A stretch of 64,000 nt of DNA, taken from the NCBI RefSeq assembly GCF_018613835.1, contig NZ_JAGGPM010000030.1:1-64000 (forward strand). Direction: 5' to 3'. The number at the start of each line of letters is the position of its first letter. Positions within the stretch are counted from its first letter, which is position 1. The stretch is from Arthrobacter sp. ISL-5 (GTDB taxonomy: Bacteria; Actinomycetota; Actinomycetes; Actinomycetales; Micrococcaceae). This document shows, one piece after another, positions 23,855 to 32,327 of this stretch. The notes under the pieces are model-generated. The model made no database searches. It was not told where the DNA came from and was given only the letters and a program-made list of their open reading frames with translations. Position numbers and translations under genes: made by a program.

Positions 23855-24193
23855 TCAAGCAGCCGCGGCTGCCGGAACCCTGCCCGCACTGGTTCGAGGG
23901 CCGGCGTCGGCCGGTGCCAGAACGCGGACGTTGCATTCTGACTGCAACGGGTCGATTGACCGCGGCAGGTGGTGGGTTTCGGAACATTCCCGGAGCTGTT
24001 CAAGAGCCGAGGGTTCGACCCGCGCGTGGGAGATGTCCACAACGAGCTGAAGACCCTGCCTGAGGTGGTTGGCGCGCTTCATGACGACGTAGAGAGCTTG
24101 GATGCTTTGGGCGGTTACGTGGCCCTGGGCGGCGACCTGAGCCTCACCGCATTCGAGGTCCAAACGGACCAAAACCTTGAGCTTCTGGTTCAA
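23855..24193 (-). CDS. Small STAS-like protein, function unknown
   Basis: 112 residues from a TTG start with AGGGGAG 9 nt upstream. KVLVRLDLECGEAQVAAQGH, VTAQSIQALYVVMKRANHL and LELVVDISHARVEPSALEQL-like text suggest alternating strands and helices with a conserved hydrophobic strand before VDISHARV, as in STAS/anti-sigma-antagonist folds. The end is Ala-rich. Upstream in-frame ATGs exist (up to 24337), but codons there look unlike coding sequence. It may be the last gene behind the Pro-rich peptide gene, with a hairpin between. Moderate confidence. Confidence 0.55.
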   Translation of the reverse strand: MNQKLKVLVRLDLECGEAQVAAQGHVTAQSIQALYVVMKRANHLRQGLQLVVDISHARVEPSALEQLRECSETHHLPRSIDPLQSECNVRVLAPADAGPRTSAGRVPAAAAA

Positions 24194-24323
24194 GAAAACT
24201 TCTCCCCTCATGCACGGCCGCGACGCTGCGACCGGAAACAAGCCTAACCCGCATGTGACGAAGATAACAAAAAAAATACCGAATATTGCATCACGTTCCT
24301 GTTTCGACCTTCCCATGGCACGG

Positions 24324-24383
24324 CAACGCGGGCGCACGCAAGCGCCTAAATCGTTCGGATCTGGCTTGCGTGCCCCCGCGTTG
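24324..24383. terminator. Long hairpin between two small leftward genes
   Basis: The 20-nt arm 24324-24343 (CAACGCGGGCGCACGCAAGC) pairs with 24364-24383 with one mismatch, leaving a 20-nt loop. It lies after the Pro-rich gene and could end its transcript. Confidence 0.65.
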
Positions 24384-24447
24384 TGGGCTGATGTTGACTG
24401 GGGTGGCGGCGAGGCGGCCCGGGCTCGTTAGTCTCGGGTCGGGCCCG

Positions 24448-24630
24448 TTAGTCTCTGGTCGGGTCAGGCCGGAGCGGCGCCGGCCCGGGGTCCGGCACCG
24501 GGAGCGGGCCCGGAGGTTCCGGAGCCGGGAAGGGGTTCGGCGGCGCGGGCCGCGAGGGATCCGGCGGCATGGGATCGGGGCCGGGTTCCGGCGGGAACGG
24601 GTCGGGTTCGTGCACTGGCGGAATTGTCAT
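24448..24630 (-). CDS. 60-residue Pro/Asp-rich peptide
   Basis: The frame gives a protein that is about 45% Pro, opening MTIPPVHEPDPFPPEPGPDP and ending LRPDPTRD, with repeats of PDP and PEP. There is no signal peptide, Cys or aromatic core, so it should be unfolded or polyproline-like. GAGGGG 5 nt before the ATG supports translation. It is divergent to the oligopeptidase gene. Low-complexity GC-rich sequence can mimic genes, so this is tentative. No function can be given. Confidence 0.5.
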   Translation of the reverse strand: MTIPPVHEPDPFPPEPGPDPMPPDPSRPAPPNPFPAPEPPGPLPVPDPGPAPLRPDPTRD

Positions 24631-24781
24631 GGCTGCCCCTCGGCTGCTGGATTGGTTCCGGTTTGCGGACGCGAGTTCAGGATACGCCCGGGCCGGGAGC
24701 GGGGACAGACTTCGCCTAGCCAGTCGCGATTCCGGCTCTCCCCCGGTAGCGAACGGCCGCCCAAATGTCGGTGCGGCTCTA

Positions 24782-24787
24782 TATATT
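24782..24787 (+). promoter_or_regulatory. -10 element of the S9 peptidase gene, leaderless
   Basis: TATATT stands 6 nt before the ATG at 24794, in otherwise GC-rich DNA. Transcription should start at or next to the start codon. Confidence 0.55.
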
Positions 24788-24793
24788 GAGGGA

Positions 24794-27019
24794 ATGACCC
24801 AGACTCCGCTGCAGCACTCCGCCACCACCCCCGCCGCTGCCGTTCCCCTGCCGCCCGTCGCCAAGAAGGTGCCTGCCGAGCGCACGCACCACGGGGACAC
24901 CTTCGTGGACCACTACGAATGGCTCCGGGACAAGGAATCCGAGGAGGTCGTGGCACACCTGAAGGCCGAGAACGCCTACCAGGAAGCCGTCACTGCGCAC
25001 CAGGAACCCCTGCGCGAAGCCATCTTCCAGGAGATCAAGGGCCGCACCCAGGAGACGGACCTGTCTGTTCCCAACCGCAAGGACGGCTGGTGGTATTTCA
25101 GCCGCTCCGTGGAGGGCAAGGAATACGGGATCCGGTGCCGCGTCCGCGCCCAGGACACCGGCAACCCGGTGGCCGACTGGACTCCCCCGGCGGTGGAGGC
25201 CGGCATCGAAATTCCCGGCGAAGAAGTCCTGCTGGACGGCAACGTGGAAGCCGAAGGAAAGCCGTTCTTCTCGGTGGGCGGCACGGCCGTGACCGTGGAC
25301 GGGAACCTGTACGCCTACGCCGTGGACAACTCCGGGGACGAACGCTTCACCCTGCGCATCAAGGACCTCCGCACCGGCGAGCTGCTGCCGGACGTCATTG
25401 AGAACGTCTTCTACGGGGTTTCCTTCTCCCCCGACGGCACCCGGATCTTCTACACCGTGGTGGATGACTCCTGGCGGCCGTACCAGGTCAAGGCCCACGT
25501 GCTGGGCACGCCGGTCGCCGACGATCCGGTGATCTACCAGGAGGACGACGTCGCCATGTGGCTGGGGTTTGAGCTCTCCTCCGACCGGCGTCACCTCGTG
25601 CTGGGCATCGGCTGCTCGGAGTACAGCGAAACGCGACTGCTGCGCTTTGACGACCCCGAGGGCCGCCTCACCACCGTGGTTTCCCGCGACGAACGCGTCC
25701 TGTACGAGGCCGAGCCGTTCCTGCTCGACGGCCAGGAACGCATCGTCATCACGCACAACCGCAACGCCGTCAACTCGATGGTCTCGCTGGTTGACCCGGC
25801 CGAGCTCACCAAGCCGCTGGCTGAGCAGCACTGGACCACCGTCGTCGAGCACTCCGACGACGTCCGCGTCAACGGTGCGGGCGTCACGTCCACACACATG
25901 GTTGTTTCGGTCCGCAAGGACACCATCGAGCGGGTTCAGGTGATGTCGCTGGCCGGGCTGGGCACGCCCGCCCAGGAGCCGCCCGTCGAGCCGGCGTTCG
26001 ACGAGGAACTGTACACGTCGGGCGTTGGCGGCTCGGACTATGAGGCACCCGTGATCCGGCTGGGCTACACGTCCTACTTCACGCCGTCGCGCGTCTATGA
26101 CTTCGTGCTCCCCACCGCGGAGCAACCGGCCGGGGAGCTGCTGCTCCGCAAGGAAAGCCCGGTGCTGGGCGGCTACGACTCCGCCGATTACGTCGCAACC
26201 CGCGAATGGGCCGAGGCCGCCGACGGCACCAAGGTCCCGCTCTCGGTGCTGCGCCACAAGTCCCTGGCCCGGGATTCCACCGCGGCCGGGCTCATCTACG
26301 GCTACGGCTCGTACGAGCTGAGCATGGACCCGGGATTCGGCGTCGCCCGGCTCTCGATGCTGGACCGCGGGATCGTGTTCGTCATTGCGCACATCCGCGG
26401 CGGCGGTGAACTCGGCCGGCACTGGTACGAGGACGGCAAGAAGCTCACCAAGAAGAACACGTTCACGGACTTCATCGCGGCCACGGACTGGCTGGCGGCG
26501 TCCGGCTGGGCGGCGCCGGACCGGATCGCGGCCATCGGCGGATCCGCGGGCGGCCTCCTCATGGGCGCCGTGGCCAACCTCGCACCGGAGAAGTACGCGG
26601 CCGTCCTGGCGCAGGTGCCCTTCGTGGACCCGCTGAACACCATTCTGGATCCGGAGCTGCCGCTGTCCGCGCTTGAGTGGGAGGAATGGGGCAACCCCAT
26701 CACCGATCCCGAGGTGTACCAGTACATGAAGTCGTACACGCCGTACGAGAATGTCCGCGAGGTGGCCTACCCCAAGATCGCCGCCGTGACGTCCTTCAAT
26801 GACACCCGCGTCCTTTACGTCGAGCCCGCCAAGTGGGTGCAGGTCCTGCGGTCCAAGACCACGGGCGCCGAGCCGATCGTCATGAAGATCGAGATGGACG
26901 GCGGCCACGGCGGCGCCTCGGGCCGGTACGTGCAGTGGCACGAACGAGCCTGGGACTACGCCTTCATTGCCGACTCCCTCGGCGCCACGGAACTGCTGCC
27001 CGGCGCCGGGCTGAAGTAG
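24794..27019 (+). CDS. ptrB: S9 prolyl oligopeptidase family protein (oligopeptidase B-like)
   Basis: 741 residues. The N-terminal half is a beta-propeller (YEWLRDKESEEVVAHLKAEN, then WYFSRSVEGKEYGIRCR, FSPDGTRIFYTVVDDSWRPY). The C-terminal half is an alpha/beta hydrolase with nucleophile GGSAGGLLMG, Asp region FNDTRVLY and catalytic His in GGHGGASGRY. HIRGGGELGRHWYEDGK is typical of PtrB. These cytosolic serine peptidases cleave short peptides after basic residues. Length and order agree with full-length oligopeptidase B. The ATG at 24794 is directly behind a -10 element, so the mRNA is probably leaderless. It is a single gene. Confidence 0.92.
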   Translation: MTQTPLQHSATTPAAAVPLPPVAKKVPAERTHHGDTFVDHYEWLRDKESEEVVAHLKAENAYQEAVTAHQEPLREAIFQEIKGRTQETDLSVPNRKDGWWYFSRSVEGKEYGIRCRVRAQDTGNPVADWTPPAVEAGIEIPGEEVLLDGNVEAEGKPFFSVGGTAVTVDGNLYAYAVDNSGDERFTLRIKDLRTGELLPDVIENVFYGVSFSPDGTRIFYTVVDDSWRPYQVKAHVLGTPVADDPVIYQEDDVAMWLGFELSSDRRHLVLGIGCSEYSETRLLRFDDPEGRLTTVVSRDERVLYEAEPFLLDGQERIVITHNRNAVNSMVSLVDPAELTKPLAEQHWTTVVEHSDDVRVNGAGVTSTHMVVSVRKDTIERVQVMSLAGLGTPAQEPPVEPAFDEELYTSGVGGSDYEAPVIRLGYTSYFTPSRVYDFVLPTAEQPAGELLLRKESPVLGGYDSADYVATREWAEAADGTKVPLSVLRHKSLARDSTAAGLIYGYGSYELSMDPGFGVARLSMLDRGIVFVIAHIRGGGELGRHWYEDGKKLTKKNTFTDFIAATDWLAASGWAAPDRIAAIGGSAGGLLMGAVANLAPEKYAAVLAQVPFVDPLNTILDPELPLSALEWEEWGNPITDPEVYQYMKSYTPYENVREVAYPKIAAVTSFNDTRVLYVEPAKWVQVLRSKTTGAEPIVMKIEMDGGHGGASGRYVQWHERAWDYAFIADSLGATELLPGAGLK

Positions 27020-27063
27020 GGCCTGGCCTCAGGGCACCCGCCATAGCGTATGGAGGGTCGCCA

Positions 27064-27115
27064 TTCACCAAAAATGGCCGCATAAGGGGTTACCCAGGCG
27101 GCCATTTTTGGTGAA
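27064..27115. repeat. Palindromic repeat, family C copy 1
   Basis: TTCACCAAAAATGGCCGC (27064-27081) and its exact complement (27098-27115) enclose 16 nt. It lies after the oligopeptidase gene and could act as its terminator. A diverged copy is at 34427. Confidence 0.88.
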
Positions 27116-27205
27116 CCGGCGGAACTCCGGGCGTAATCTATCGGCTCAGGGGCCCCACCAGCCCCACGGCCCGGTGCTGGGCGCGGAAACGGGCCCGCCA
27201 CCGCA

Positions 27206-27211
27206 TATATT
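27206..27211 (+). promoter_or_regulatory. -10 element of the methyltransferase gene, leaderless
   Basis: TATATT lies 6 nt before the ATG at 27218; no Shine-Dalgarno is present. The layout equals that of the S9 peptidase gene. Confidence 0.55.
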
Positions 27212-27217
27212 TGGACG

Positions 27218-28024
27218 ATGCTCTCGGCGCTGAAGAAATACCTGTTGGTCCCCAAACTGGTGAAGCTGTCTTCCGCGGCGCCCAAGGATCCGCGGGAGGC
27301 CTGGGACCAGTTCTGGGGCAACGTCCGGGCCACCGGCGCCCGCGGCGACGTGCTGTGGGACTCCGGCGACGACCACGAAATGCTGGGCTACCTGGAACAG
27401 CTGAAGCGGCAACTGAACCCGGACCTGCCCATCGTCGACGTCGGGTGCGGCAACGGCACGTTCAGCCGCAGACTGGTTGCGCACTTCCCGCATGTATTGG
27501 GTGTGGACGTCTCCCCCAATGCCATCGCCCGTGCGCACTCCGAATCCGTCGGGCTGGAGCGGGTGTCATACCTGGCGGCGGACATGACCGCTCCCGGGGC
27601 ATCGCAGGCCGTGGCCGACGCCTTGGCCACCGCCGGCGTCGCTGGAGAAGCGAACATCTTCATCCGCGGTGTCCTGCATGTGCTGAAGCGCCCGGCGCAG
27701 GCTGCCCTTGCCGAACAACTCCACCCCCTGGTGGGAAAACGCGGACGGGTGTTCCTCGCCGAGACGAACTTCCGGGGCAACGCCATCGAGTACGTGAGCC
27801 ACCTTGGAGCTACTTTGCACTCCATCCCCGCGCCGCTGGAGAAGGCAATCCGCGGCCTGCCCATGCCCGGCCGCTTCGGCCCCGTGCAGCGCAAGCGGGC
27901 GTTTCCGGAGCTGCGGTGGGACGTGGTGGAGGACGGACCGGCCACCATCGAAACCCGCCCGCTGACGTCCGCCAGCCGGACTGAGCTGATCCCGGGCTAC
28001 TTCTCCGTGCTGCAGCCCCGCTGA
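27218..28024 (+). CDS. Class I SAM-dependent methyltransferase
   Basis: 268 residues. PIVDVGCGNGTFSRRLVAHF is motif I (SAM binding), HVLGVDVSPNAIARAHSES motif II, VSYLAADMTAPG motif III and ANIFIRGVLHVLKRP motif IV. A long Lys-rich helix opens the protein and the C-terminal third carries no known signature. The acceptor is unknown; the fold suits a small molecule. Single gene, probably leaderless, followed by a family-B palindrome 10 nt after the stop. Confidence 0.88.
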   Translation: MLSALKKYLLVPKLVKLSSAAPKDPREAWDQFWGNVRATGARGDVLWDSGDDHEMLGYLEQLKRQLNPDLPIVDVGCGNGTFSRRLVAHFPHVLGVDVSPNAIARAHSESVGLERVSYLAADMTAPGASQAVADALATAGVAGEANIFIRGVLHVLKRPAQAALAEQLHPLVGKRGRVFLAETNFRGNAIEYVSHLGATLHSIPAPLEKAIRGLPMPGRFGPVQRKRAFPELRWDVVEDGPATIETRPLTSASRTELIPGYFSVLQPR

Positions 28025-28033
28025 CGGCATTTA

Positions 28034-28097
28034 CCATCCATTGCTCCGCAAGTGCCCTTTTCAGTCCCCAAAACGGCACTTACGGAGCAACCGATGG
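28034..28097. repeat. 64-bp palindromic repeat, family B copy 1
   Basis: TTGCTCCGCAAGTGCC starts the left arm and GGCACTTACGGAGCAA ends the right, flanked by CCATC and GATGG. It stands after the methyltransferase gene. A copy of the same length is at 59095. Confidence 0.9.
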
Positions 28098-28166
28098 AGA
28101 AAATGGGCGACGGATCCCTCGGCGGGTCCTGAGCCTTGCTGCCCCGAGCCTAGCCGGCCCTCAGCC

Positions 28167-28538
28167 CTACTCCCTGAGCCAGGCGAGGGCGTCGCGCTCC
28201 ACGGTGAAAAATTTCGTCGGACACGGCACGTTGGTAATGCCCAGAAAGAAGTTGGCAATGACCCTGTCGACGGGTGAGGAACCGAGCAACGCAATCCGCG
28301 ACGCCTGGCACGGCCGGCCCCACACCGCCCGCGCGGCGCGGCTCACGTCCGCGGTGGTTGCCATGTCCACGAGCATGGGATGGCGGCTCTCCCCGGAGAG
28401 GATATTGACCCGCTCCATGGCGGCCTCGGCGTCCGCCTCTGAAATGAACGCTCCCCGGGCCCACGTCAGGCGCAGGAGCCCCTCGGGGTCCAGTACCAGG
28501 TCAAACAGCGTGTTCCGGCCGCTGACATCGGCATTCAC
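28167..28538 (-). CDS. STAS/SEC14-like small protein, paralog of the protein at 31893
   Basis: 123 residues. RLTWARGAFISEADAEAAME, HPMLVDMATTADVSRAARAV and RIALLGSSPVDRVIANFFLG with TKFFTVERDALAWLRE at the end. The pattern of a strand, VDM..., RAAR, the SPVDR motif and a final helix ending AWLRE recurs in the protein at 31893 (SPVDRLLGHFLLGG, ALDWLRRL). Such STAS-like proteins (recently separated as DUF7793, as I recall) have no proven role; protein-protein signalling is likely. It is divergent from the histidine kinase gene with 142 nt between. Confidence 0.8.
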   Translation of the reverse strand: MNADVSGRNTLFDLVLDPEGLLRLTWARGAFISEADAEAAMERVNILSGESRHPMLVDMATTADVSRAARAVWGRPCQASRIALLGSSPVDRVIANFFLGITNVPCPTKFFTVERDALAWLRE

Positions 28539-28680
28539 AATCGAGACCTCCCCGGTGGCTATGAGACAACTATCAAGCTACAGGCCCACACGTTCGCGGC
28601 CAATGCGGTCCACGGACTGATAATGTGAGTCGAAAATCACGGGTAGCCGCACATGGGCTCGCGCACAATAGGGGGGCACA

Positions 28681-30327
28681 GTGGTTCAGGCATCGCCGGA
28701 ACATCTTCCCGCGGCGCGCGACGCAATTCTCGCCATTCCCGAGGGGGAGCGCCTGCAGGCGACCGCTTCTGTCCTCGCGGAAGCCGGTTTCAGCGTCCGC
28801 ACAGCGTCCGACGCCGGCGCCCTCGCCGCTGAGCTGGAACGCAACCGCGCCGCCGTCGTGCTTCTGGATACGGCACTGGCTGACGGGCACATGTGGGAGG
28901 GCACGCCGGTGCTCCTCATCGTGGACCTCGCCGGAGACTTTGACCTGGCGCGGCTGGAGCCGTGGGGCATCGCCGACTACGTCTCCCACGAAGCCGACGC
29001 GAAGGAACTGGTCCACCGCGTCGAAACCCTGATCGGCCGGTCCCGGGAGCGCCGCCGGATCCGCGCCCAGGCGGAGTTCCTGCGCGAGAGCCTCCGCAAC
29101 GTCTCCGCCGCCATCCGCGGCACCAACAGCCCCCAGCAGATGGCCGGGCACCTCGTCCGGGGCTTCGGAGAATCGCTGGGGACGGACCAGGTCTGGTTCA
29201 CCACGTTCCAGGACACGCGCGTGCCCCGGATCAGCGCCCAGTGGTGCAAGCCCGGACTTCCCGCGCTTCCCGACAACCTGGGAGCCTATGAGGACGCGGC
29301 CCGCGACCTGGCCACCTCGCTCTGGTCCGCTGCCGAGGCCCTTGCTGTGGTGGATCACGAGACCGATCAGGCATCTCCGCTTGCCGAAGTGCTGCAGAAC
29401 TGGTGCGGGCTGTCCTCCGTCCGGGCATCGATCGCGGTTCCCGTGGGCGACGGCGACTCGGCACTGGGCATCATCTGGATCACGCAGCTGAACGCGCCGC
29501 GCGAATGGACCCGGGCCGAGATCGCCCTGATCCAGCACGTGGCGGGAAACCTCGCCCACAGCCTCATCCAGGGCCACCTGATCAGCGCGCAGGTGCAGGT
29601 GCTGCAGCAGCTCCGGGAACTGGACAAGGCCAAGACGGACTTCCTGGCCACCGTCAACCACGAGCTCCGGACTCCACTGACGTCCATCACCGCCTATCTG
29701 GACATGATCCGCGACGGCGCCGGCGGCCCCGTGCCTCCGGGCATCGAGTCCATGATGGACGTCATCTCGCGGAACTCGGACCGGCTCCGGCGCCTCATCG
29801 AGGACATGCTCACGGTGTCACAGCAGGACGGCACCGGGAACCTGAGCCTCAAGCAGGTGGAGCTGGGCCAGGTGCTGAGGATCGTGGTGGCGGCCCTCCG
29901 CCCGCTCGCTGAATCGCGGAACGTCACCATCACCGGCGCCGATTCCCACGAGGACCTGAAGATCCAGGCCGACGAAGCCCAGCTCGAGCAGGTCTTCACG
30001 AACATCGTGGCGAACGCCATCAAATTCACGCCCGACGGCGGCCGCATCAGTATCAGCTTCATGCCCGAGACGTCCGGGGAAGCCAGCCCGTCCGCCGTCG
30101 TCAGGATCGCGGACACCGGCGTGGGCATTCCCGAGCAGGAAATTCACCAGGTGTTCACCCGGTTCTACCGGGCCTCCAATGCCTCGAACGCGGCCGTGCC
30201 GGGCAGCGGGCTGGGGCTGGCGATCGCCCACGACATCGTGCACCGCCACGGCGGTTCACTGGACCTGACGTCCACCCTGGGCTCGGGGACCACCGTCACC
30301 GTTCACCTGCCGCTGACCGGACCTTAA
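28681..30327 (+). CDS. Hybrid-like sensor histidine kinase: degenerate receiver, GAF, HisKA, HATPase
   Basis: 548 residues, no membrane helix. Residues 20-130 resemble a response-regulator receiver (AAVVLLDTALADGH, GIADYVSHEADAKELVHRVE) but lack several key acidic and Lys positions. Residues 140-320 are GAF-like. The dimerisation helix has FLATVNHELRTPLTSITAYL with the phosphorylated His, and the ATPase has ANAIKFTPDGG (N box), ADTGVGIPEQE (G1) and GSGLGLAIAHDIVHRHGG (G2). It is therefore a soluble kinase that may sense a cytosolic cue. A GTG start at 28681 follows GGGGGG. No response regulator gene adjoins; the TPR/GGDEF-EAL operon lies downstream. Confidence 0.9.
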   Translation: MVQASPEHLPAARDAILAIPEGERLQATASVLAEAGFSVRTASDAGALAAELERNRAAVVLLDTALADGHMWEGTPVLLIVDLAGDFDLARLEPWGIADYVSHEADAKELVHRVETLIGRSRERRRIRAQAEFLRESLRNVSAAIRGTNSPQQMAGHLVRGFGESLGTDQVWFTTFQDTRVPRISAQWCKPGLPALPDNLGAYEDAARDLATSLWSAAEALAVVDHETDQASPLAEVLQNWCGLSSVRASIAVPVGDGDSALGIIWITQLNAPREWTRAEIALIQHVAGNLAHSLIQGHLISAQVQVLQQLRELDKAKTDFLATVNHELRTPLTSITAYLDMIRDGAGGPVPPGIESMMDVISRNSDRLRRLIEDMLTVSQQDGTGNLSLKQVELGQVLRIVVAALRPLAESRNVTITGADSHEDLKIQADEAQLEQVFTNIVANAIKFTPDGGRISISFMPETSGEASPSAVVRIADTGVGIPEQEIHQVFTRFYRASNASNAAVPGSGLGLAIAHDIVHRHGGSLDLTSTLGSGTTVTVHLPLTGP

Positions 30328-30333
30328 ACGGAC

Positions 30334-30400
30334 GCGGCGCCGAACCAACGGCACCCGCCCGGCAGCGTCTAAAGCGGAAGCGGCGCCGAACCAACGGCAC
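30334..30400. repeat. 21-bp direct repeat
   Basis: A 21-mer starting GCGGCGCCGAACC and ending AACGGCAC occurs at 30334-30354 and identically at 30380-30400. The copies are preceded by similar text (TTAAACGGAC, CTAAAGCGGAA), so the unit may be about 40 bp. It lies after the kinase gene. Confidence 0.85.
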
Positions 30401-30422
30401 GCGCCATCTCCCGACAATGCAA

Positions 30423-30453
30423 GCTGCCCCGGACCGATGGGTCCGGGGCAGTT
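30423..30453 (-). terminator. Terminator after the small secreted peptide gene
   Basis: GCTGCCCCGGACC-GATG-GGTCCGGGGCAGTT forms a 13-bp stem, 28 nt beyond the peptide stop codon on the minus strand. Confidence 0.75.
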
Positions 30454-30480
30454 TCAAAATCGCGGTTGAGACCAACGAAT

Positions 30481-30636
30481 CTAGTGAGGCCACCAGCCGA
30501 TCTGCGCGTAGCTGACCGTTTCTGATGACGAGGACGAGGTGTCGTCCTTGTCCTTGGGTGCGGCGTTCGCAGGAGCAGCGAAACCGGCCACAGCCAGGAT
30601 GCCCGTCATGAGGAGTGTTGCGGCTACTTTCTTCAT
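30481..30636 (-). CDS. Small secreted peptide, 51 residues
   Basis: A frame of 51 codons opens MKKVAATLLMTGILAVAGFA, continues to the cleavage site ANA-A, and leaves a mature tail APKDKDDTSSSSSETVSYA followed by QIGWWPH. The signal peptide is textbook (two Lys, hydrophobic core, AxA). AGGAA precedes the ATG and a terminator follows the stop, so this is a real transcription unit. The mature peptide of about 25 residues has a Lys/Asp/Ser part and an aromatic C-terminus with two Trp. It lies between signalling genes. Its role is unknown; a signal, toxin or surface peptide are all possible. Confidence 0.72.
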   Translation of the reverse strand: MKKVAATLLMTGILAVAGFAAPANAAPKDKDDTSSSSSETVSYAQIGWWPH

Positions 30637-30823
30637 CCGCTGTTCCTTTCGTTGTGAGGTGAATTACTTATTACGGGCACAGTATACGTTCAAAATCTCA
30701 AGTTTTAGTCAAGTCAATTACCGTCATTTCCGCCGAATTTCCACCAAAACTCCGGAAGGTTCGGCAAACCCCGTAACAAGCGCCATTCCGCCCTGGAACG
30801 TGAGCGTTCTGCGCCCCGGCGTG

Positions 30824-30829
30824 GATAAT
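30824..30829 (+). promoter_or_regulatory. -10 element of the TPR-GGDEF/EAL operon, leaderless
   Basis: GATAAT stands 7 nt before the ATG at 30837. There is no Shine-Dalgarno, so the operon mRNA probably starts at its first codon. Confidence 0.5.
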
Positions 30830-30836
30830 TGTCAGC

Positions 30837-31892
30837 ATGCCTATGCCGCGCGACTTGTCCCCGTTCGTGATTGCAGAATTGGCTGCCCGCGAAAGCTGGA
30901 AGCGACGCGACTACAGTGCAGGCTTCACCCAGGCCGGGGAAGCCGCAGAGATGGCTCGGGACGCCGACGACGACCTGGGCTGGTGGAAAATGGTGCTGCT
31001 CCAGGCGGAATGCCTGCGTGACCAGGGGTCAGTTGAGGAATGCGTGGAGTTTGCCCGGCTCCTCGCCGAACATCCGGTGGCCGCCTCCTCTGCAGACCTT
31101 GGGGCCCGGGCCAATGTCCTGCTGGCCGTGTCCCTGCAGGGCGTGGGACGGCTCCCGGAAGCTGTGCAGGCGGCGGCCGCCGCCGCCCGCCTCGTGGCCG
31201 GAGACTTCGAAAACGTCTACCTGCACATCCAGGCCCAGCAGGCCCTCATCGCGGCCCTCGCTGAAAGCGGCAGGCTTGAGGAAGCATGGCGGGAGTGCCT
31301 GGACCTCGAATCGCTCCTCACTGACCATGTGGACGAGGACACGGCCGGCAAGGCCTACTGGGTGATGGGCAACGTCGCGTTCCTGAGCAACCGGGTCAAC
31401 GAGGGCAGCCAGTACCACGACCTCGCGGCGGGCCAGTTGTCACCGTCTAAGGACGTGGACCTCTGGGCACGCTTCAACCGGGCCTCGGCGGAAATGCGCC
31501 TGCACGCCCAACTCGGCAATGCCGCGACCCTTCGCTGCATCGAACGGGCCGAGCTGGCCACCGAAGTTGTGGGCGGCAGCGAACGCGACATGCTGGAAAT
31601 GGCCCTGGTCCGCGCCCACTGGTACTACCTCACGGGCGACATGGATTCGGCCATCAACCTCCTGGAGCCGCTCCGCAGCAAGTTCTCCGTCCTCGCAACG
31701 CAGACCGCCGCCGAAGCCTCCTTCGTCCTGGGCAAAGCGCTCATGGCCCAAGGATTAAACGCCGAGGCTCTACAGATACTGGAAGAGGCGGCTACGCTGT
31801 TCGATACGGCGGCTGCACCGGATCGGAGCGCAACAGTGCGGACGTTCGTGGCTTCGGCCGAGAACCATCAGCAGTTTCTCCAAGGGGGGTAA
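30837..31892 (+). CDS. Tetratricopeptide-repeat-like helical protein
   Basis: 351 residues, nearly all helical, with several 34-residue-like units (YSAGFTQAGEAAEMARDADD, DQGSVEECVEFARLLAEHPV, GRLEEAWRECLDLESLLTDH, DMDSAINLLEPLRSK, GLNAEALQILEEAATLFDTA). This is a TPR superhelix used for protein binding; there is no enzyme motif, signal or membrane part. Its stop codon is directly followed by the GTG of the STAS-like gene, and the GGDEF-EAL gene follows, so it is likely a partner or scaffold in cyclic-di-GMP signalling. That role is inferred from context only. Confidence 0.78.
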   Translation: MPMPRDLSPFVIAELAARESWKRRDYSAGFTQAGEAAEMARDADDDLGWWKMVLLQAECLRDQGSVEECVEFARLLAEHPVAASSADLGARANVLLAVSLQGVGRLPEAVQAAAAAARLVAGDFENVYLHIQAQQALIAALAESGRLEEAWRECLDLESLLTDHVDEDTAGKAYWVMGNVAFLSNRVNEGSQYHDLAAGQLSPSKDVDLWARFNRASAEMRLHAQLGNAATLRCIERAELATEVVGGSERDMLEMALVRAHWYYLTGDMDSAINLLEPLRSKFSVLATQTAAEASFVLGKALMAQGLNAEALQILEEAATLFDTAAAPDRSATVRTFVASAENHQQFLQGG

Positions 31893-32327
31893 GTGTCCGA
31901 AACAACAATGGCTCCCGGTCCTGCGCCGGAATCGCTCCTAATGCCGGCGGCCGGCCGACTGCCAGCACCCGTCGTTTCCTGTACGGCGCTGCCGGATCTC
32001 GCCGTCAAAGCCGTGCTGCCCCGCGGTGCGGACCTGAGTGAAGCTGCCGCCGCCCAGTTGCGCCGGCAACTCGGTGAGCTTGCCGGCGACCGGAGGGTCG
32101 CCGTCGTACTTGAACTGACCGGCGTGGGGTCGGTGAGCGGCGCCGCGCGGGCCGCCTACGCAGCCATCCCCTCGGTGTCCGCGTGGGCGATTGTGGGCGA
32201 GAGCCCCGTGGACAGGCTGCTCGGGCATTTCCTCCTGGGCGGGGAGTTCAGCTCGGTCCCGGCGCGGTACTTCACGTCGGATGGCGAAGCCCTTGACTGG
32301 TTGAGACGCCTGGACAATGTTCACTGA
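31893..32327 (+). CDS. STAS/SEC14-like protein of the GGDEF-EAL operon
   Basis: 144 residues. A 40-residue flexible lead is followed by VKAVLPRGADLSEAAAAQLR, VAVVLELTGVGSVSGAARAA, AWAIVGESPVDRLLGHFLLG and RYFTSDGEALDWLRRL. The SPVDR motif and the ends match the protein at 28167, so both belong to one STAS-like family. The GTG start abuts the TPR stop, and the last 11 nt overlap the GGDEF-EAL start. The strict translational coupling suggests the three proteins act together, perhaps with this one switching the cyclase/phosphodiesterase. Confidence 0.78.
   Translation: MSETTMAPGPAPESLLMPAAGRLPAPVVSCTALPDLAVKAVLPRGADLSEAAAAQLRRQLGELAGDRRVAVVLELTGVGSVSGAARAAYAAIPSVSAWAIVGESPVDRLLGHFLLGGEFSSVPARYFTSDGEALDWLRRLDNVH

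Noticed and set aside
24779..26941. 720-codon minus-strand frame opposite the S9 oligopeptidase gene
   Set aside because: Shadow of the oligopeptidase, which keeps all catalytic motifs.
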